Below, in pieces: positions 25,839 through 35,112 of a stretch of DNA of 64,000 nucleotides. The notes under the pieces are model-generated. The model searched no databases and had not been told where the DNA came from. It worked only from the letters and a program-made list of their open reading frames with translations. The first letter of the stretch is position 1. Every line of letters starts with the position of its first letter. This stretch comes from Timonella sp031979385 (GTDB lineage: Bacteria; Actinomycetota; Actinomycetes; Actinomycetales; Cellulomonadaceae): assembly GCA_031979385.1 (NCBI GenBank), contig DALZEF010000013.1, positions 16,716 to 80,715 of the forward strand, read 5' to 3'. The translations under genes were made by a program, and so were the position numbers.

Positions 25839-27509
25839 ATGTCTCACGCCCCCACAGAAACGGTCACGGACGAGCCCAAGCTCGTACTGACCCAACGAAC
25901 GATCTGGATCATCTTCGCCGCCCTCATGGCGTCGATGTTCCTGTCCAGCCTGGACCAGACCATCGTGTCCACCGCCATGCCCACCATAGTGGGCGACCTC
26001 GGCGGCGTACAGCACCAGGCGTGGATCACCACGGCGTACCTCCTGGCCACAACCATCGTGATGCCGATCTACGGAAAATTCGGTGACGTCCTCGGGCGCC
26101 GCAACCTCTTCCTCGCAGCCATCGCGATCTTCACCGGAGCTTCACTGGCACTCGCCCTCGTGGACACGTTCTGGGGATTTGTGGTATTCCGTGCAATCCA
26201 GGGACTCGGTGGTGGTGGTCTGATGATCCTGTCCCAGGCGATCATCGCGGACATCACCCCGGCCTCCGAGCGCGGTAAGTACATGGGACCGCTGGGGGCC
26301 GTGTTCGGAATCGCTGCTGTCGCAGGTCCACTGCTCGGCGGTTTCTTCGTGGACCACCTGACCTGGCACTGGGCGTTCTGGATCAACATCCCCATCGGAA
26401 TCATCGCGTTCATAGTCGCGTGGTTCACCCTGAAACTACCAAGCCACAAGGCCGAGAAGAAGATCGATTTCCTCGGCGTTCTCTTCCTGTCCATCGCGAC
26501 CACCGCGCTCATCTTCTTCACGGACTTCGGCGGATCGGCCGACCACGGCTGGAGCGCATCGGAGACCTGGATGTGGGGAGCCACCCTGGTCATCGCCGCG
26601 GGACTGTTCGTGTTCGTGGAATCACGTGCGCAGGACCCCATCATTCCACTGTCGTTCTTCAAGAACCGCACGTTCGTGAATGCAACCGCAATCGGCTTCG
26701 TGCTGGGACTCGGCATGTTCGCGGCGCTCGCATTCCTGCCAACCTTCATGCAGATGTCGTCCGGCACCTCCGCCGCAACATCTGGCCTGCTGATGCTCCC
26801 AATGATGGTCGGAATGATGAGCACCTCAATCTGGTCTGGTCTGCGCATCACCAAGACCGGCAACTACCGCCTGTTCCCCATCGTTGGAACGGCTGTGACC
26901 GGAATTGTCCTGGTCATCATGTCCACTCTGACCGGTTCGACCCCACTGTGGCTGCTGTGCACCTACCTGTTATTCTTCGGAGCCGGTCTCGGTCTGGTCA
27001 TGCAGGTCGTCGTTCTGGTTGTCCAGAACTCGGTTGACCCACACGATGTCGGCGCCGCAACATCGACTAACAACTACTTCCGCGAGGTAGGCGCCGCCCT
27101 GGGTGTGGCCGTGTTTGGAACCCTGTTCACGAACCGTTTGACCGAGCGCCTCTTCGAGGTGTTCGCGGGAGCTGGGCTGTCTCCTGACGATGCGGCTGCG
27201 TCAACGTCACAGATCACGCCGGCCATCATGAACGAGATGCCCGAGGCTATGCGTAATGGCGTCATCGACGCCTACGCTGACTCGCTTGCTCCGGTATTCC
27301 TCTACATGGTTCCGTTTGTCGTCATCGCCTTCGTGCTGGCGCTACTGACCAAGCAGATCAAGCTGTCCGACGAGGCCGGAATGGTTGCCCGCGGCGAGGC
27401 CGTCACCGATTCTGCCGACCTGTCTCAGATTGCCGACGAACCCGCTCTACTGCCAGCATCGGCTGGCGCCACAGAATCACACGGCGAGTCCGATTCCGTG
27501 GTGCGTTAA
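25839..27509 (+). CDS. MFS multidrug efflux transporter, DHA2 family (second copy)
   Basis: A 556-residue, 14-helix pump. It shows SLDQTIVSTAMPTIVGDLGG, motif A YGKFGDVLGRRNLFL, QGLGGGGLMILSQAI and GAVFGIAAVAGPLLGG; a polar tail of about 50 residues ends the protein. AAGGGA precedes the ATG by eight bases. Sequence and gene order mirror the pair at 20681-22953, so the pairs probably arose by duplication or parallel acquisition. Substrates unknown. Confidence 0.92.
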   Translation: MSHAPTETVTDEPKLVLTQRTIWIIFAALMASMFLSSLDQTIVSTAMPTIVGDLGGVQHQAWITTAYLLATTIVMPIYGKFGDVLGRRNLFLAAIAIFTGASLALALVDTFWGFVVFRAIQGLGGGGLMILSQAIIADITPASERGKYMGPLGAVFGIAAVAGPLLGGFFVDHLTWHWAFWINIPIGIIAFIVAWFTLKLPSHKAEKKIDFLGVLFLSIATTALIFFTDFGGSADHGWSASETWMWGATLVIAAGLFVFVESRAQDPIIPLSFFKNRTFVNATAIGFVLGLGMFAALAFLPTFMQMSSGTSAATSGLLMLPMMVGMMSTSIWSGLRITKTGNYRLFPIVGTAVTGIVLVIMSTLTGSTPLWLLCTYLLFFGAGLGLVMQVVVLVVQNSVDPHDVGAATSTNNYFREVGAALGVAVFGTLFTNRLTERLFEVFAGAGLSPDDAAASTSQITPAIMNEMPEAMRNGVIDAYADSLAPVFLYMVPFVVIAFVLALLTKQIKLSDEAGMVARGEAVTDSADLSQIADEPALLPASAGATESHGESDSVVR

Positions 27510-27543
27510 CAAGACGGGCTGGCGTTGCCTATGCCAGGCCGAC

Positions 27544-27591
27544 AACATGACGGAGGGGACATCAGCATGCTGATGTCCCCTCCGTCATGTT
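27544..27591. terminator. Bidirectional terminator, 48-bp perfect palindrome
   Basis: Two 24-base arms without any spacer or mismatch (centre GCATGC) lie between the convergent MFS and nuclease genes. T/A tracts are minimal, but position and stability suit a shared terminator. Confidence 0.85.
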
Positions 27592-27633
27592 CTGCCCCCT
27601 AATCGATCATTCTTGACCGGTTTGAGATCGCCG

Positions 27634-29334
27634 TCAGTCCGTGAACTTTACCGTTGCCTTGATCAGGTTGTGGTCCGAGGCCTTGTAACCGTTCTTCACC
27701 GTGGTGTACTGCGAGAAGTGTACATTCTTGCCCTTGCCAAGGATGAAGTCGATCCGGCTACCGAACTTCGCTGGCGAGGCCTTCTGCTTCTGCCAGTTGT
27801 TGTACGTGTGGTAGGCGATGTTCTTGGTCTTCTTAGCGCTCGCGGAGTCAACGTATCCACTCTTCAGCAGCCTGTCGATGGTCTTCAGGTTCTCAGCACG
27901 CTTGTTGGACGAGTTCAGATCGCCGAGGAAGAACACAGGCTTGTTGGCTTTGTTGACCTTCTTAACGTGGTTCAGGATCTTAGCGACCTGCTTGTCACGG
28001 TTCTTGTCATACTTTGCGCCCTTACGGTGCTCAAGGTGGGTGTTGACAACCCAGAACCGCTGTTTGGTCTTCTTGTCCTCAAACTGCACCACCTGTGCGA
28101 AACGCTGGAATTTGGCAGCGCCAACACGCGGTAGTTTCACGGTGCAACTTGACGAATAGTCGTTGTTCTTACCCGTACCAGTGGTGTTCTTGCACTTGGA
28201 CACCATCTTGTACTTCGCGGAATCGTACAGAATACGCTGACCATCGTTACCACCTGGCTTACCGCGCTTGATGTAGCGGGTGTCGCGCGTCAGCTTCCAC
28301 TTGACCTTCTTGTCCTTCTTCTTCTGGGCGCTCTTGACCTCCGAGAGAAGCTGTTTGATCTGAGTGGACTTGCCCTGCTTCAGGGTGATCGCCTCTTGCA
28401 CGCCAACGATTCCGGCTTTGGAGTTGACGATCTGCTGTGCGACTGCCTTCTTACGGTTTGCCCACTTTTTGTTCGAGGGATTCGCAGAGGCGGAGGTCAC
28501 GTTGTACGACGCGATGGTGAGTGTTGTGGCGCTCTTTGGTGCCTTGTTCAGGGGCTGTCCGACGATTGCGGCCGCTGATCCGGACGAGTACTTCACACGG
28601 GTCTCAGTAGCACCCGTGTTACGGGCCTCAACCCGGAATCGAAGCACTCGCCCAGAGCCAACTGGAGCCGCCAGTTTCTTCAGATCAGCGCTTGTGAGGG
28701 TGTAGGAACGTGCGTTTGCTGGCAGGTTGAAGACCTGGTGGTTCTGTCCCCGCTTGCCCTGAGCAAATGAGGAGGACGCAACGTGCAGGCGGATGCTCTT
28801 CGTGTACGCGCCGTCGTGCTTCCAACTGATCTGCACGTTGCCTGCGGCGGTGTGCTTCCAAGATGTCGTGATCGGTTTGGGTGCACGGGCCTTGGTCGCT
28901 TCGTTGACCGAGCTGGACCACTTGCTGGCGTTACCGTTCGGTTGCACTGACCGTACCCGGAAGTAGTATCGCGTGTTGTCCTTCAGGCTGGAGATCGTCT
29001 GTTCTGGGTTGTTAGTGCCAGAACGTCCTCGCTGAACCGTGGTGACGTTCTTAGCGAACGTCGAGTTAGTTGAATACTGAATCTCGTAGCACAGTGCACT
29101 GGCCTGTCGGCCAACGGAAACTCGGATAGCCTGCGTACTGGTGTTCTTCTTCAACACCGAGATTTTGGGGGCCGTGCTCGACGTCTGCTTTGACGCTGGC
29201 ACACACTTGCCAGAGTTAGCGCCCTTTACATAGTTGATGTCGGAACTCGACGAGGCGGCCGCGGGAACTGCAGTGGCCACAGCCGAGCCGAGGGTGAGCA
29301 CAACCGCAAGTGCTGCGGCTACTGTTCGTTTCAT
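27634..29334 (-). CDS. Secreted fibronectin-III plus endonuclease/exonuclease/phosphatase-fold protein
   Basis: A 566-residue exported protein. Signal peptide of about 28 residues (ends AVPAAASS); residues 50-260 carry two FN3-like domains (NTRYYFRVRSVQPNGNASKWS). Residues 270-566 are an EEP-fold domain: LTIASYNVTS, GIVGVQEAIT, VVNTHLEHRKG, FFLGDLNSSNK, GSRIDFILGKG and SDHNLIKAT cover all metal and catalytic positions. Likely an extracellular DNase or phosphodiesterase. It is markedly Lys-rich, which may help it bind nucleic acid or the cell wall. No wall anchor motif is seen. Confidence 0.87.
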   Translation of the reverse strand: MKRTVAAALAVVLTLGSAVATAVPAAASSSSDINYVKGANSGKCVPASKQTSSTAPKISVLKKNTSTQAIRVSVGRQASALCYEIQYSTNSTFAKNVTTVQRGRSGTNNPEQTISSLKDNTRYYFRVRSVQPNGNASKWSSSVNEATKARAPKPITTSWKHTAAGNVQISWKHDGAYTKSIRLHVASSSFAQGKRGQNHQVFNLPANARSYTLTSADLKKLAAPVGSGRVLRFRVEARNTGATETRVKYSSGSAAAIVGQPLNKAPKSATTLTIASYNVTSASANPSNKKWANRKKAVAQQIVNSKAGIVGVQEAITLKQGKSTQIKQLLSEVKSAQKKKDKKVKWKLTRDTRYIKRGKPGGNDGQRILYDSAKYKMVSKCKNTTGTGKNNDYSSSCTVKLPRVGAAKFQRFAQVVQFEDKKTKQRFWVVNTHLEHRKGAKYDKNRDKQVAKILNHVKKVNKANKPVFFLGDLNSSNKRAENLKTIDRLLKSGYVDSASAKKTKNIAYHTYNNWQKQKASPAKFGSRIDFILGKGKNVHFSQYTTVKNGYKASDHNLIKATVKFTD

Positions 29335-29452
29335 GGATCGCTCCAGGGGAATAAGTTGCGGGCAGTCTTCACCCTACAGATCGGCCCGGAATCAGGGAAT
29401 GTGAGCCTCCTAACGTAAGGATACGCGGGATCTCGCTCCTTGTCCCTGCGAG

Positions 29453-32400
29453 TTATTCACTACGAAGCGCCTCAACTGGGTCTTTACGAGAGGCCGCCGA
29501 GGACGGGATCAGCCCAGCCAACACGGTCAAGCCCACACTGATTGCGACGAGGATCGCACCAGCCTGCCACGGCAACTGTGCAACCTGCGCGACACCGAAG
29601 TTCGCGTTGACGATCGCGTTGGTCGGCAGTGTCAGGAGCACGGTGATGACGATGCCGATGACTCCGGCCACGAAGCCCACGATGAGTGTCTCGGCGTTGA
29701 ACACGCGCCGAATGTCTCGCTTTGAGGCACCGATTGATCGCAGGATACCGATCTCCTTCTTGCGTTCGAGTACGGAGATATAGGTGATGACTCCGATCAT
29801 GATGCTGGAAACCACGAGAGAGATGGAAACGAATGCGATGAGCACGTAGCTGACCACGTTGACGATTGTGGTCACGGACGACATGAGGGTTCCAACAAGG
29901 TCGGTGTAGGTGATGACCCTGTCATCGTCTCCGGAGCGTTCCATGCGCTCGTTGTAATTGTCGAGGATCGAGATGATCTGTTCCTTGGACTCAAAGTCCT
30001 TGGGGTATATATCGATCTTCGAGGGTCGGTCAGGCGAGGCATAGCCCAACTTGGAGAGATTGCCGTCGTAGGTGCTCTGCTCCGTGACCATCATCGACAT
30101 CATGAGTTCGGCGAGTTCTTCCTCGGACATGTTGAGGGAGAACGCCTCGAGGAACTGATCCTCGTTGATGTTCATGGCACTGGACATGTTGGCGGCCAAC
30201 TGCGCCATCGCCGTCTGCAGTCCACTGGTGATTTGCCGTTCAAGCGCTGGTCCAACCTGCTGCGCCATCTGTCGCCCGACCGTCTCCATGGCTTCGTCCA
30301 TATACTCGGTCATGCTCTTCTGCACGGTTGTGGCGATGGTCGCGGCCTGGGCTTCAACCTGTTCGGTCACCACAGCGGTTACCTCCTCGGTCACCTGTGC
30401 GATGATCTCTTCCTGGGCTGCGGCGATCTCCTCTTGCGCCCCGTCCTGTAGTCCATCGATCTCCGCGAGGATCGCGAGTCCCTCCTCGGACCCGAGGAAT
30501 CCCTCGAATCCGGCTTGCGGGTCCACACACCGGGTTGCGTCAACGGCGCAGTAGGTGGCGTATCCCGTGGCAAGTTTCTCAGCAAGCGCGGTCAGGTCCT
30601 CTTCCGTGACGCCGAAGTCGATGTCGCTCAGCTCCAGCTCGGTGAGCACGGACTCAAGGTCGAGGTCGATATCGCCCAGTTCCATGTCTTCAAGTAGCTC
30701 AGCTAGATCCAGTTCGGGCAGGACGGACGGGTCGATGTCCAGTGACGGCATCGAGATGTCGAACGCCGAAGTGTCGATGCTGAGGGTGGATTCGTCGATT
30801 GTGAAAGCGTTTGTGAGCGCTTCTTCGTCCACGCTCATGACCTTGGACAGGTCAAAGTCATCGCGCTGTGGGTTGGCTTCCTCATCCGCGAAGGTGCGTC
30901 CGGAGAACACGTTCACTTCGGGTTTGGCCAGTTGGTCTTTGACGATGTCGCGTTCAGCGGCGTCAGCCATAAGGTCCTTGGTCAGCGTGGAGGTGTAGTA
31001 CAGGCCAGGTTCCAGAGCGGTTGCGGTGGCACCCTCAACCGGTTGCAGCACGCCAACCACTCGTAGCGGTGTTCCCTTACCGACGAGTCCCTTCAGATAC
31101 TCTGTGTCACCAGACTTGTCGGTCCATATCTCGTAGGTCTCGTCGTACTGGTAGTAGTCAGCGGCATTGACGAGTCTGAACTGCGCGGCCATGAGATCGG
31201 CGTAGTCGAAGGTCAGCGCTTCACCCGGGGTCGTGATGTCTTCCTCGTTGAGGAGTTGCTTGATCATCGCGTCGAGTTCGGCAGGATCGCGCAGCCCCAT
31301 TGTGAAGGCCATGAGGTCACTGATCGCGCCGCCTGAGGTGAGCACCACGATAACCTCGTCCTCGCCCTGTGGCCACCGCCCGGCGACGACGTCGTACTGC
31401 TGTTCGATCAACGACGTGTCGTCAACGAGTTGATGGAACACATTGGTGCTCATGGAAGCGGACACGAGACTTGAGGTACTTGTTCCGCTGCCAAAGCCAA
31501 GCGCGGCAAATGAACTGTCAGGATTGACCTGGCGCACGCCATCGGAGGTTTGCGTGAAAATCTGTGGGGTAACGTTGTATGAGTATTGGATCGACTGCGT
31601 GTGCTCCTCAATCCCATCACCGCCACCGTCAAAGTACTCCTTCAACGAGGTAAGGTCGTTCGTCCCGATGGACTCGAACATGCGGGTCATCATCTGAACC
31701 TCGCTCACGGAGCCACCCGAACCAGTGGCAGCGCTTGAGCCTCCATCACCGAGCCCTGCAGATGCAGCCATCATCGCGGTGAAGTCCATACCTTGACTCT
31801 GGATAGTCAGCGGATACATAGAGAGCGTGTCCTCCTCGATGCTCTTGATGTAGTCGTTGACACCGTTTGCCAGGGCCAGGATCGCAGCGATTCCGATGAT
31901 GCCGATGCTTCCCGCGAACGCCGTCATCAGGGTACGGCCCTTTTTGGTCATCAGGTTTTTGAACGACAGTGCTATTGCCGTGAAGAATGACATGGAGGTC
32001 CGACGGACCTCCTTATCCCGCCCCGCAACTGACGCAAGGGAGGGATCGAACGGGTCCGAATCGTCGGAAATCTGCCCGTCGCGCAGGGTCACGATGCGGG
32101 TTGCATATTCCTCGGCGAGTTCCGGGTTGTGCGTGACCATGATGACGAGGCGGTCTCGCGCAATCTCCGTGAGCAGCGCCATGATCTGAACGGACGTCTT
32201 GGAATCGAGGGCGCCCGTCGGTTCGTCGGCAAGGAGGATCTCCGGGTCGTTGATGAGTGCACGCGCGATGGCGACGCGCTGCATCTGTCCACCAGACATC
32301 TGGCTGGGAAGTTTGCGAATGTGGTCGCCCAGTCCAACCCGTTCCAGTGCTACCACGGCGCGCTCGCGGCGTTCCGCTCGCGAGACGCCCGACAGTGTCA

Positions 32401-32722
32401 GTGCCAGTTCGACGTTCGCGAGGACACTCTGGTGCGGAATCAGGTTATAGCTCTGGAAGACGAAACCTATGCGGTTGTTGCGGTAGGCGTCCCAGTCCCG
32501 GTCGCGGTAGTCCTCGGTTGGCACACCGTCGATGACGAGATTGCCTGCATCGTAGTGGTCCAGCCCTCCCACGATGTTCAGCAGCGTTGTCTTACCCGAA
32601 CCCGATGGCCCAAGAATCGCCACGAACTCGTTATCACGGAACGAAATCGATACGTCGTCGAGTGCAGTTTGGGTGAAGTCCTCAGTCGTATACGACTTGC
32701 GGATATTAAACAGCTGCAGCAT
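29453..32722 (-). CDS. Giant MacB-like ABC transporter: fused ATPase and FtsX-type permease
   Basis: A 1089-residue fusion. Residues 1-220 are a LolD/MacB-type ATPase (LGPSGSGKTTLLNIVGGLDHYDAG, MSGGQMQRVAIARAL, LLADEPTGALD). A first transmembrane helix follows near residues 262-283, then about 680 extracytoplasmic residues and a C-terminal FtsX domain with three helices (SYVLIAFVSISLVVSSIMIG; ERKKEIGILRSIGASKRDI). The large ectodomain has an acidic Leu/Asp-rich repeat-like stretch (about 655-700) and Glu/Gln coiled-coil segments (about 765-860). Such proteins move hydrophobic peptides or act as mechanotransmitters. A GGAAGG site precedes ATG 32722. No partner gene is adjacent. Confidence 0.88.
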   Translation of the reverse strand: MLQLFNIRKSYTTEDFTQTALDDVSISFRDNEFVAILGPSGSGKTTLLNIVGGLDHYDAGNLVIDGVPTEDYRDRDWDAYRNNRIGFVFQSYNLIPHQSVLANVELALTLSGVSRAERRERAVVALERVGLGDHIRKLPSQMSGGQMQRVAIARALINDPEILLADEPTGALDSKTSVQIMALLTEIARDRLVIMVTHNPELAEEYATRIVTLRDGQISDDSDPFDPSLASVAGRDKEVRRTSMSFFTAIALSFKNLMTKKGRTLMTAFAGSIGIIGIAAILALANGVNDYIKSIEEDTLSMYPLTIQSQGMDFTAMMAASAGLGDGGSSAATGSGGSVSEVQMMTRMFESIGTNDLTSLKEYFDGGGDGIEEHTQSIQYSYNVTPQIFTQTSDGVRQVNPDSSFAALGFGSGTSTSSLVSASMSTNVFHQLVDDTSLIEQQYDVVAGRWPQGEDEVIVVLTSGGAISDLMAFTMGLRDPAELDAMIKQLLNEEDITTPGEALTFDYADLMAAQFRLVNAADYYQYDETYEIWTDKSGDTEYLKGLVGKGTPLRVVGVLQPVEGATATALEPGLYYTSTLTKDLMADAAERDIVKDQLAKPEVNVFSGRTFADEEANPQRDDFDLSKVMSVDEEALTNAFTIDESTLSIDTSAFDISMPSLDIDPSVLPELDLAELLEDMELGDIDLDLESVLTELELSDIDFGVTEEDLTALAEKLATGYATYCAVDATRCVDPQAGFEGFLGSEEGLAILAEIDGLQDGAQEEIAAAQEEIIAQVTEEVTAVVTEQVEAQAATIATTVQKSMTEYMDEAMETVGRQMAQQVGPALERQITSGLQTAMAQLAANMSSAMNINEDQFLEAFSLNMSEEELAELMMSMMVTEQSTYDGNLSKLGYASPDRPSKIDIYPKDFESKEQIISILDNYNERMERSGDDDRVITYTDLVGTLMSSVTTIVNVVSYVLIAFVSISLVVSSIMIGVITYISVLERKKEIGILRSIGASKRDIRRVFNAETLIVGFVAGVIGIVITVLLTLPTNAIVNANFGVAQVAQLPWQAGAILVAISVGLTVLAGLIPSSAASRKDPVEALRSE

Positions 32723-33115
32723 GTTGCGCCTTCCAGATTCTCACTGAAGAGAGTACTTCGAAGAGCGTGCGGGGCCGACGATTAGTTCCCGTTTTACCCT
32801 TGCGGCGTAAAACTGTGGAAACCGCGAGTTCCGGGGCCTTCGACCTATTTTGGGGCGTTCTTGAAGCGCGACAATATGCAGCCGGGTTTCCGGGGCGCTT
32901 CCGTTCTATTGCCGACGAGCCCTCACCTTACCGGGCATCGCACGTCCCAGCATGGTTGCCTGTCGACGTGAAATCATCGCGGTGCCGCGGACTCAGGAGT
33001 CTCCACCATCCCCAGTAAGTAAATTTCAGGGCTCGCGGTGTGAATTCACTGTTAACGCCCACCATTCCTTCGGAACCTCGTGCCACCATCAGGAGTATTG
33101 AACGAGGAGGGATTC
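32723..33115. other. Intergenic region without recognised features
   Basis: These 393 bases separate divergent genes: the giant ABC protein on the minus strand and a protein of unknown function on the plus strand. I see no ORF with coding character, no tRNA and no strong hairpin. The promoters of both genes must be here but none stands out. Confidence 0.4.
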
Positions 33116-33949
33116 ATGCTACCGAACAGCGCCCCGACACTGTCGCTCAACGACGTGATCGATCCCAGGTCATATGGATTCGACTCAACGCCGCCATTCG
33201 ACCCGAACAAACACACAACAGTTCTCCTCGATGGCACGTGGTATCGCCGAGACATCATCAGTGAACTGATTGGCGCATATGAGACCGCTGGCGAAGTGAA
33301 TGCCGGAGCGCGCCGCGAAGGCACAGCCCTTCTTGCCCTCGAACGCGCTCGAGATGGGAAAACCGCCGTGACGTGCATTTTTGAAGGACGCATCATTGGT
33401 CAACTGGCCGAGCAGGATGCAGCACGACTCGAACCATCGCTCCGAGAACTCGTTGAGCATCGCCGCCACCTCGCCGTTCCCGCCTCGCTCCGCATGAACC
33501 GTACGGGGTCCGGGGCGGTGGAGGTGTACCTGCAGTTGCCAACCCCAGATGCGGTCATGCCCGCCAACGGCTATCCAGGCGACTCGTGGCTACTGCTTCC
33601 CGGTGGGACACCGCTCGCTTTGCCGCTCGTTCCTGACGCTACTGTCAAGGTTGCGAATCTGCCTGATAGCGAACCCCTACGACTGGCGGTCACGGTCGTC
33701 CCACAGGTGGAGATCCGTGCTCGGTCAGCGGCCGAGTCCCTAGCAGTTCAATTGGACGGTGAAACGATCTCGGTCGTCCCAGCCAATAAGGCGTCAGTGA
33801 TGTTGCCCGTGGTGAAACTACTCGAGGACCGTGGCGTTTCCACTCTGGTACGATGCAGCATCTTCGGTACCACGCGAGAACTCACGATTGAGATCGATGC
33901 ACCATCCTATGAGTCCCTGAACGGCGAACTCATCGAGTCGATTATCTAG
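33116..33949 (+). CDS. Protein of unknown function, 277 residues
   Basis: A soluble protein without signal peptide or membrane segment. A central stretch, ALLALERARDGKTAVTCIF and then EGRIIGQLAEQDAARLEPSLREL, loosely recalls HIRAN-like domains, in which a beta-strand pair precedes GxLxxxDA. The C-terminal third is strand-rich (VVPQVEIRARS, VSTLVRCSIFG). ATG 33116 is preceded by GAGGAGG with good spacing. I cannot assign a function; the HIRAN resemblance is a weak impression. Confidence 0.7.
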   Translation: MLPNSAPTLSLNDVIDPRSYGFDSTPPFDPNKHTTVLLDGTWYRRDIISELIGAYETAGEVNAGARREGTALLALERARDGKTAVTCIFEGRIIGQLAEQDAARLEPSLRELVEHRRHLAVPASLRMNRTGSGAVEVYLQLPTPDAVMPANGYPGDSWLLLPGGTPLALPLVPDATVKVANLPDSEPLRLAVTVVPQVEIRARSAAESLAVQLDGETISVVPANKASVMLPVVKLLEDRGVSTLVRCSIFGTTRELTIEIDAPSYESLNGELIESII

Positions 33950-34029
33950 CTCGCACCCCACACGGAAGCCACCGATCAGTAGGTGTCAGGTCTCGCGGCG
34001 TCACCAGCACCACCCGACGAGACTCGCGG

Positions 34030-34371
34030 CTATCGGCCCAAGACATAGAGCGCAGCCAGTACGCCCACACAGATGAGCGATACCGCGACGAGCACGAGGG
34101 GCACGCCGTCAGCGATATGGATGTCTCCATTCTTGATGAGTGCGCGGTTGAGCCGACGATAGCGCCGGCGCACCCAGTACAACGCGAAGAGGCCAGACAC
34201 GACTCCAGACAGGCCGAGCACGAGCGGCAGCAGGCCAGACACCTGATGCGAGACATATCGTGCGGCAACCGCGCTGGCCACGACGAGCGCAAGGATTGTG
34301 CGCTGCCAGGACAGAGCGGTGCGTTCCACGGCAAGCCCGAGATCGTAGACCTCTCCCTCACTTGATCGCAT
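34030..34371 (-). CDS. DUF202 family membrane protein (short)
   Basis: A 113-residue protein with three hydrophobic helices and the DUF202 opening LAVERTALSWQRTILALVVASAV. It forms a pair with the related upstream gene. ATG 34371 starts 14 bases after that gene's stop; the longer frame to 34452 lies entirely within the neighbour. Function of the family is not established; yeast and bacterial members associate with transporters. Confidence 0.8.
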   Translation of the reverse strand: MRSSEGEVYDLGLAVERTALSWQRTILALVVASAVAARYVSHQVSGLLPLVLGLSGVVSGLFALYWVRRRYRRLNRALIKNGDIHIADGVPLVLVAVSLICVGVLAALYVLGR

Positions 34372-34384
34372 AAGGGATACCACG

Positions 34385-34750
34385 CTACACCCCGACAATG
34401 AGACCGACCGCGAGCGCCACCACGCCCACGGCGGTGAGCATGGAGATGACAATCGCCAGACGGGGGCCGGGCATGGGTCTGTTCTGTCGTAGGGATCGTT
34501 CGTTGTGTTTCCAGGTCAGCCATGCGTAGATTGGCACGATGAGTCCGATGAGCAGGAATGCGGCGGTGACCACGTAGCGCGCCGTGGGCCAGACTGGAAC
34601 GTCGAGCGCCTCCAGCGCGAGTCCCGCCGCGATGAATGCGATAGCGGTGCGAATCCAGGAGAGAAAAGTGCGTTCGTTGGCTAGCGAGAATCGCGGGTCA
34701 GGGTCAGCACCAACCTGGTATACGGACTTGGGGAATCTAGGCTTGGCCAT
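34385..34750 (-). CDS. YidH/DUF202 family inner-membrane protein
   Basis: A 121-residue, three-helix membrane protein. The signature RFSLANERTFLSWIRTAIAFIAAGLALEAL is typical of YidH. It is the first gene of a two-gene unit with the shorter DUF202 protein; tandem DUF202 genes of unlike length are common. No clear Shine-Dalgarno sequence precedes the ATG. Role unknown. Confidence 0.88.
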   Translation of the reverse strand: MAKPRFPKSVYQVGADPDPRFSLANERTFLSWIRTAIAFIAAGLALEALDVPVWPTARYVVTAAFLLIGLIVPIYAWLTWKHNERSLRQNRPMPGPRLAIVISMLTAVGVVALAVGLIVGV

Positions 34751-35112
34751 GTCTTAAGGTTACCGTCGGTTAATTCCTTAGTCCTGCGCCGCCTGTCCGC
34801 GCGAGGCGCACAGGTCGCGAAATCCGTCACGCTCACAGCATAGAAACCCAGCGAACCATACTCGTGTCAGTCGACACCGGCATAAACTTAAACTTGTTAC
34901 GGACAAAGTAGTGAAGTGGAGTGCAGAGTTTTCGCGAAGCAAACCTCTGCCGCAGCGGCACGGATGCAGTTTGTAACTAACAAGAACCTGTTGGGAGCGA
35001 TTCCGACTACGTAATCGTTACTCCGATAGACATGCCTCAGGTGTGTGCCCGATCCGCCCGGCCAGTCCCGCAGGGTTCCCGCGCGATGTGCCTCAAGTCA
35101 AAGTGAGAAGTT
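34751..35112. other. Intergenic region upstream of the orphan ABC ATPase
   Basis: About 360 bases with no convincing gene. GCAGAG and CTCTGC (about 34923-34950) form a weak hairpin. The length is unusual for an ATPase whose membrane partners are missing, so loss of a neighbouring permease gene is possible, but I found no recognisable remnant. Confidence 0.35.
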
